Assembly: GCA_030145005.1 (NCBI GenBank) | Contig: JAQYWJ010000077.1 | Coordinates: 1 to 8,964 of the forward strand | Length of the DNA stretch: 8,964 bases | Direction of reading: 5' to 3' | Source of the DNA: Desulfobacter sp. | GTDB taxonomy: Bacteria > Desulfobacterota > Desulfobacteria > Desulfobacterales > Desulfobacteraceae | In this document: positions 5,544 to 8,964 of the stretch, piece by piece | Layout of the letters: each line of letters opens with the position of its first letter | Position numbering within the stretch: the first letter of the stretch is position 1 | Notes under the pieces: generated by a model | Seen by the model: only the letters and a program-made list of their open reading frames with translations | Told to the model about the DNA's origin: nothing | Database searches by the model: none | Program-made: the position numbers and the translations under genes

Positions 5544-7994
5544 ATGAAACCAACCGTTAGTAAAATCTCGAAATCCGATTTAAAAGCATCAATAGACTAC
5601 CATCTCCGCTGCTCTCTTTGCAAGGAACCGCCGACAAAGGATTACCGGGACCTCTTTCTATCGACGGCCTTTTCCCTGCGGGACAGAATGGCGGAAAAAA
5701 TTCTGCATACGGAGCAGCGATATCAGACATCCCAAACTAAGCGGGTCTATTATCTGTCTTTAGAATTCTTAATCGGCAGGCTGATGGGCAATAATCTTCA
5801 CAATCTCGGGATGTTTGATGTGTGTCGTGAATTCATGACGGAGGCAGGCATCGACATTGAAGAGGTGCGTGAGCAGGAGAACGACCCCGGTCTTGGAAAC
5901 GGCGGGCTCGGCCGTCTGGCGGCTTGTTTTCTTGATTCCATGGCAACGCTGGACATTGCCGGCTTCGGCTACGGAATTCACTATGAATACGGCCTCTTCA
6001 AGCAGGAGATCGACAACGGGTATCAGCGGGAAAAACCGGATAACTGGCTGGCGGACCTTAACCCCTGGGAATTCAAGCGGACCGATGAAAAATGCATCAT
6101 TCCCATCAAAGGACGGATCGAACACTTCCAGGACCGTGATGGGGAGTACAATCCCATGTGGCTTGACTGGAATTTCATCGTGGGGATTCCCTTCGATATT
6201 CCCGTCGTCGGATACGGGGGGAAAACGGTAAACTGGTTGAGGCTCTATGGCGCAGGTTCCTCTGCAGATTTTGACATCCAGATCTTCAATGAGGGCGATT
6301 ACTTCCGGGCGGTGGAGCAGAAAGTCGCTTCCGAAACCATCACCAAGATGCTTTATCCCCTCGACACGATCATGTCAGGAAGGGAACTTCGCCTGGTGCA
6401 GGAATATTTTCTCGTGGCCTGCACCCTCAAGGACATCATTCGGCGTTATCTGAAAAATAACGAAAATTTCGACCGGTTCCCTGATCAGGTCGCTATCCAG
6501 ATGAACGACACCCATCCCTCCCTGGCAGTGGCGGAACTGATGAGGCTTCTAGTGGATGAATATGCACTGCCATGGAAGCACGCCTGGGAGGTCACCCAAC
6601 AGACTCTGGCCTATACCAACCATACGGTGCTGGCCGAAGCGCTGGAAAAATGGCCCGCAGCCCTTCTTGAGCGCGTCATTCCCCGCCATCTCCAGATCAT
6701 TTATGAAATCAACCGTCAGTTTCTCGAAAAGATTGCCGCCCGTTATCCCGGCGACGTCGACCTTCTCCAGCGCATGTCTCTCATCGAAGAGGGGGAGAGC
6801 AAGTTGGTCCGGATGGCCCACCTGGCACTGGTGGGGTCCCATTCCGTTAACGGGGTATCCTCACTCCATACGGAGATTCTAAAGCAGGACAATTTTTCAG
6901 ACTTTTACGCCCTCTGGCCGGAGCGCTTCGTCAATGTCACCAACGGCATCACCCAGAGACGCTGGCTTCTGGAAGCCAATCCCCGACTGGCGGGACTGAT
7001 TACCGACACCATCGGAGACACCTGGATTACCGATCTAAGCCGGCTTCGGGGCCTGGAGCCCTATGCCGATCAGACGGTTTTCATGGACGAATTCCGTGAC
7101 ATCAAGCGGGCAAACAAAGAAGACTTGTCGAAAATCATCTCTGATACCCTCTGGCTTTCCATCAATCCAGACAGTTTGTTCGACATTCACATCAAACGAA
7201 TTCACGAATATAAACGCCAGCTCCTGAAAATCATGCATATCGTACATGAATATCTGCAGATAGTCAGGGGGGAAAAAACGCCCACGGTTGCCAAAACCTT
7301 TATCTTTGCCGGCAAAGCTGCGCCCGGATACTGGGTGGCCAAACAGATAATTAAGCTGATTCACAATGTTGGGCAGGTCATCAATCAGGACAAACGTATC
7401 CAGGATGCCTTGAAGGTGGTTTTTCTGCCGGATTACAGCGTCTCTCTTGCGGAAAAAATCATTCCGGCTGCGGATTTGAGCGAACAGATTTCCATGGCCG
7501 GCCAGGAGGCGTCCGGAACGGGAAATATGAAATTCATGCTTAACGGTGCTTTGACCGTTGGAACACTGGACGGTGCCAATGTCGAAATGCTCGAGGAAGC
7601 GGGCGCGGACAACATCTTTATCTTTGGATTGAAGGCGGAAGAGATCACCGACATGATCAAAAAGAAAAACTATTACCCTGTGGAGTATTATCGTCTATTT
7701 CCGGAAATCCGCAGGGTTTTGGATGCCTTTCGCGATAATACTTTCTGCCCTGACGAGCAGGGTATCTTTCAATGGATTTACCATCGGATGATGAATAATA
7801 AAGACCCCTATTTCCATTTGCCGGATTTTTTCCCCTATATTCAGATGCAGGATCAAATAGAAGCGGAATACCTGGACCCGGTCAATTGGACGAAAAAAGC
7901 GGTCCGGAATGTGGCGCGGTCCGGAAAATTTTCCAGCGACCGGGCCGTTTCCGATTATAACCGCCTAATCTGGAATAAGAAAGCCCCGAGCTGA
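5544..7994 (+). CDS. glgP: Glycogen/alpha-glucan phosphorylase (GT35)
   Basis: 816-residue cytoplasmic enzyme that releases glucose 1-phosphate from the non-reducing ends of glycogen or maltodextrin using inorganic phosphate and pyridoxal phosphate. The length is typical of bacterial phosphorylases. The signature EASGTGNMKFMLNG (655-668) carries the cofactor lysine K663. Other landmarks are GNGGLGRLAACFLDS (118-132), NDTHPSLAVAELMRLL (321-336), the active-site H360 in TNHTVLAEAL, and KRIHEYKRQ (551-559) with K551, R552 and K557. Residues 360, 551, 552, 557, 655 and 663 all sit 17 below their rabbit muscle counterparts, so the core aligns without gaps there. The N-terminal segment with the muscle phosphoserine is absent, so that control is missing. 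ATG 5544 follows AGAGGG (5535-5540). Upstream lies the inserted element; downstream an 85-base gap without a clear terminator precedes the STAS gene. Glycogen versus maltodextrin preference cannot be decided from sequence. No other glycogen gene is in the window. Confidence 0.97.
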   Translation: MKPTVSKISKSDLKASIDYHLRCSLCKEPPTKDYRDLFLSTAFSLRDRMAEKILHTEQRYQTSQTKRVYYLSLEFLIGRLMGNNLHNLGMFDVCREFMTEAGIDIEEVREQENDPGLGNGGLGRLAACFLDSMATLDIAGFGYGIHYEYGLFKQEIDNGYQREKPDNWLADLNPWEFKRTDEKCIIPIKGRIEHFQDRDGEYNPMWLDWNFIVGIPFDIPVVGYGGKTVNWLRLYGAGSSADFDIQIFNEGDYFRAVEQKVASETITKMLYPLDTIMSGRELRLVQEYFLVACTLKDIIRRYLKNNENFDRFPDQVAIQMNDTHPSLAVAELMRLLVDEYALPWKHAWEVTQQTLAYTNHTVLAEALEKWPAALLERVIPRHLQIIYEINRQFLEKIAARYPGDVDLLQRMSLIEEGESKLVRMAHLALVGSHSVNGVSSLHTEILKQDNFSDFYALWPERFVNVTNGITQRRWLLEANPRLAGLITDTIGDTWITDLSRLRGLEPYADQTVFMDEFRDIKRANKEDLSKIISDTLWLSINPDSLFDIHIKRIHEYKRQLLKIMHIVHEYLQIVRGEKTPTVAKTFIFAGKAAPGYWVAKQIIKLIHNVGQVINQDKRIQDALKVVFLPDYSVSLAEKIIPAADLSEQISMAGQEASGTGNMKFMLNGALTVGTLDGANVEMLEEAGADNIFIFGLKAEEITDMIKKKNYYPVEYYRLFPEIRRVLDAFRDNTFCPDEQGIFQWIYHRMMNNKDPYFHLPDFFPYIQMQDQIEAEYLDPVNWTKKAVRNVARSGKFSSDRAVSDYNRLIWNKKAPS

Positions 7995-8067
7995 CCGTTA
8001 TGAAGGGAAAACGTTTCAAGGTGGGGTTTGTAAAAATTGAATTCAAATATCTATATAAATGGATTTT

Positions 8068-8075
8068 AGGAAGGA
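8068..8075 (+). promoter_or_regulatory. Ribosome binding site choosing ATG 8080
   Basis: AGGAAGGA lies four bases before ATG 8080. The in-frame ATG 8059, seven codons upstream, is preceded only by AT-rich sequence with no Shine-Dalgarno match. The binding site itself would lie inside the coding sequence if 8059 were used. This decides the start of the STAS gene. Confidence 0.8.
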
Positions 8076-8079
8076 AATT

Positions 8080-8424
8080 ATGCAGCTGAAACATAACAAT
8101 GTAAAGGATGTCCTGATCGTGAGGCCGCTGGAAAAAAGAATCGACGCTTCAACGGCAGCTGAATTCAAACAAAACATGAACGAATGGATTGATTCGGGAA
8201 ATCGAAGGATTGTGCTCAACCTTTCCGAAGTGGACTTTATCGACAGCAGCGGACTTGGCGCCATTATTTCGGGGTTCAAAAAGATCGGCAATGAGGGCAA
8301 TATCGTAATCTGCGTCGTGAAGGAGAGCGTCATGAGCCTTTTTCGTCTGACCCGCATGAATCGGGTATTTGATATCTATACATCTGAAAATGAAGCCCTT
8401 GAGGCGCTTTCCGGGAAGGCATAA
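8080..8424 (+). CDS. STAS-domain anti-sigma-factor antagonist (RsbV/SpoIIAA type)
   Basis: 114-residue single-domain STAS protein. Its expected role is to bind the partner kinase when unphosphorylated and release it when phosphorylated. The central motif EVDFIDSSGLGAIISGF places the second serine, S57, where SpoIIAA-type proteins are phosphorylated; D22-A-S at the N-terminal side is also typical of the fold. The length is normal for the family. The upstream ATG 8059 would add seven residues but lacks a ribosome binding site. The gap from glgP contains a perfect palindrome, TTGAATTCAA (8037-8046), and AT-rich DNA that could hold a promoter, so it may be transcribed alone or by read-through from glgP. 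The partner kinase starts four bases after this stop, and the SpoIIE-type phosphatase at 331-1479 is the obvious candidate to dephosphorylate S57; this pairing is inference. Confidence 0.92.
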   Translation: MQLKHNNVKDVLIVRPLEKRIDASTAAEFKQNMNEWIDSGNRRIVLNLSEVDFIDSSGLGAIISGFKKIGNEGNIVICVVKESVMSLFRLTRMNRVFDIYTSENEALEALSGKA

Positions 8425-8428
8425 AAAG

Positions 8429-8887
8429 ATGAAAGCGGCGAACATGATCCGGCTGATTATTGACAGCAGGCTTGAGAATGTTTCCCTGGTAGGGGGTGCC
8501 GTGCGTGGCATCGCCAACACCCTGTGCATGGACAGCACGACGAGCTACCAATTAGAGCTGTGTGTCGTGGAAGCGGTGAATAACGATATAAAGCATGCCT
8601 ATCATTGCCAGGCAGGGCATTCAGTGGAAATAGATGTCCTGCTTTATCCGGACCGGTTGACCTTCAAAATTTACGACAGCGGAGAAAGCATGAATCCTGC
8701 AAAGGTTGCGCCTTTCTGCTTTGATCCCTCGAAGATTGAAACCCTTCCCGAACGAGGGATGGGGGTCTATATCCTGCACTCCCTGATGGACGAGGTTCAT
8801 TATGAAACTATAAACGGACAAAACATTCTGACCCTGGTCAAATATGTCAACTACCCCTCCGAAGGGGCTTGTAAAAGCCCAGGTTGA
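8429..8887 (+). CDS. RsbW/SpoIIAB-type serine kinase (anti-sigma factor)
   Basis: 152-residue GHKL ATPase. Family members phosphorylate the STAS partner on serine and, when free, hold a sigma factor or another target. The N box is EAVNNDIKHAY (E48, N52, H56), the G1 box DSGES (D83, G85) and the G2 box RGMGVYILHSLMDEV (109-123), all matching the family. Many relatives have a further Gly after DxGx; here it is Ser87, within the variation seen. ATG 8429 is chosen because GGGAAGG (8413-8419) lies upstream and the STAS stop is only four bases before it; the frame is open upstream (ATG 8369), but that start would overlap the STAS gene by more than 50 bases. The last 12 residues (from N141) are encoded by DNA that forms overlapping hairpins continuing past the gene, so the native end may have been nearer residue 140. 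No sigma factor gene is visible; its target is unknown. Confidence 0.9.
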   Translation: MKAANMIRLIIDSRLENVSLVGGAVRGIANTLCMDSTTSYQLELCVVEAVNNDIKHAYHCQAGHSVEIDVLLYPDRLTFKIYDSGESMNPAKVAPFCFDPSKIETLPERGMGVYILHSLMDEVHYETINGQNILTLVKYVNYPSEGACKSPG

Positions 8888-8962
8888 CTAGCCTGAGCCC
8901 CATTTTTTGGGACTACGTTCGGCAGGATGTAGACACCTTTGGATGTATTCGCCAGTCCAAAG
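8854..8962 (+). other. Run of adjoining hairpins, possible structured RNA or repeat
   Basis: Five small stems lie nearly end to end: GGGCTT-gtaa-AAGCCC (8865-8880), AGGTT-gact-AGCCT (8881-8894, one G-U), CCCA-ttttt-TGGG (8899-8911), CTACGTTC-ggca-GGATGTAG (8913-8932, two G-U) and CTTTGGA with TCCAAAG (8937-8962, 12-base loop). A further stem, CCCCT-ccga-AGGGG (8854-8867), overlaps the first and excludes it. The G-U pairs work only in the + strand transcript. It begins inside the 3' end of the kinase gene and reaches the window edge. It may be a structured RNA, a processing or termination region, or the end of an intergenic repeat. I recognise no known family. Confidence 0.4.
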
Positions 8963-8964
8963 CG

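Noticed and set aside
8028..8057. Promoter for the STAS gene (TTGTAA, 18-base spacer, TATATA)
   Set aside because: Only four of six matches in each box within AT-rich sequence; not distinguishable from chance.
8059..8079. Upstream ATG 8059 as start of the STAS gene
   Set aside because: No ribosome binding site precedes it, whereas AGGAAGGA lies four bases before ATG 8080.
8853..8964. Minus-strand frame entering from the right edge, with a phrase (KGVYILPN) like the start of phosphatidylserine synthases
   Set aside because: The resemblance stops after eight residues, the rest is unrelated, and the frame ends at a stop inside the hairpin region. Probably coincidence.

Overview
The window holds five complete genes, all on the + strand: a response-regulator/PP2C-type phosphatase, a large PocR-PAS-PAS hybrid histidine kinase, a glycogen/alpha-glucan phosphorylase, a STAS anti-sigma-factor antagonist (RsbV/SpoIIAA type) and an RsbW/SpoIIAB-type serine kinase. 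Multi-domain PocR hybrid kinases combined with SpoIIE/RsbU-type partner switching suggest a Gram-negative bacterium of the Desulfobacterota (sulfate-reducing 'deltaproteobacteria') or a relative. That placement is inference from gene types; no marker gene is present.

Layout. 1-330 is AT-rich with no supportable gene; it holds inverted repeats, an operator-like dyad (137-156) and a good sigma70-type promoter candidate (182-209). 331-1479 is the REC-phosphatase. After a 103-base gap, 1583-5377 is the hybrid kinase, starting at TTG. 5370-5512 is a strongly palindromic AT-rich element with terminal inverted repeats, flanked exactly by TGGAAA direct repeats; it looks like a miniature transposable element (MITE-like). 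5544-7994 is glgP. 8080-8424 and 8429-8887 are the tightly coupled STAS and kinase genes. From 8854 to the window end the DNA is a run of adjoining small hairpins with G-U pairs, either a repeat or a structured RNA.

How the genes may work together (inference from families and order). The kinase senses a small molecule through its PocR domain and sends phosphate along H519, its receiver aspartates (D810 or D956) and the Hpt histidine H1118 to D59 of the REC-phosphatase. The phosphatase removes phosphate from Ser57 of the STAS protein, and the RsbW-like kinase puts it back. This would be a complete partner switch with its input, wrapped around a glycogen-degrading enzyme. No sigma factor is present, so the output is unknown; it could be a distant sigma factor or carbon-storage metabolism itself.

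The most striking detail is the element at 5370-5512. Removing it with one TGGAAA copy restores a kinase reading frame that runs nine further codons and stops in an ATGA overlap with the glgP start codon. This implies that kinase and phosphorylase were once translationally coupled and that the insertion replaced the kinase's last residues and separated the genes.
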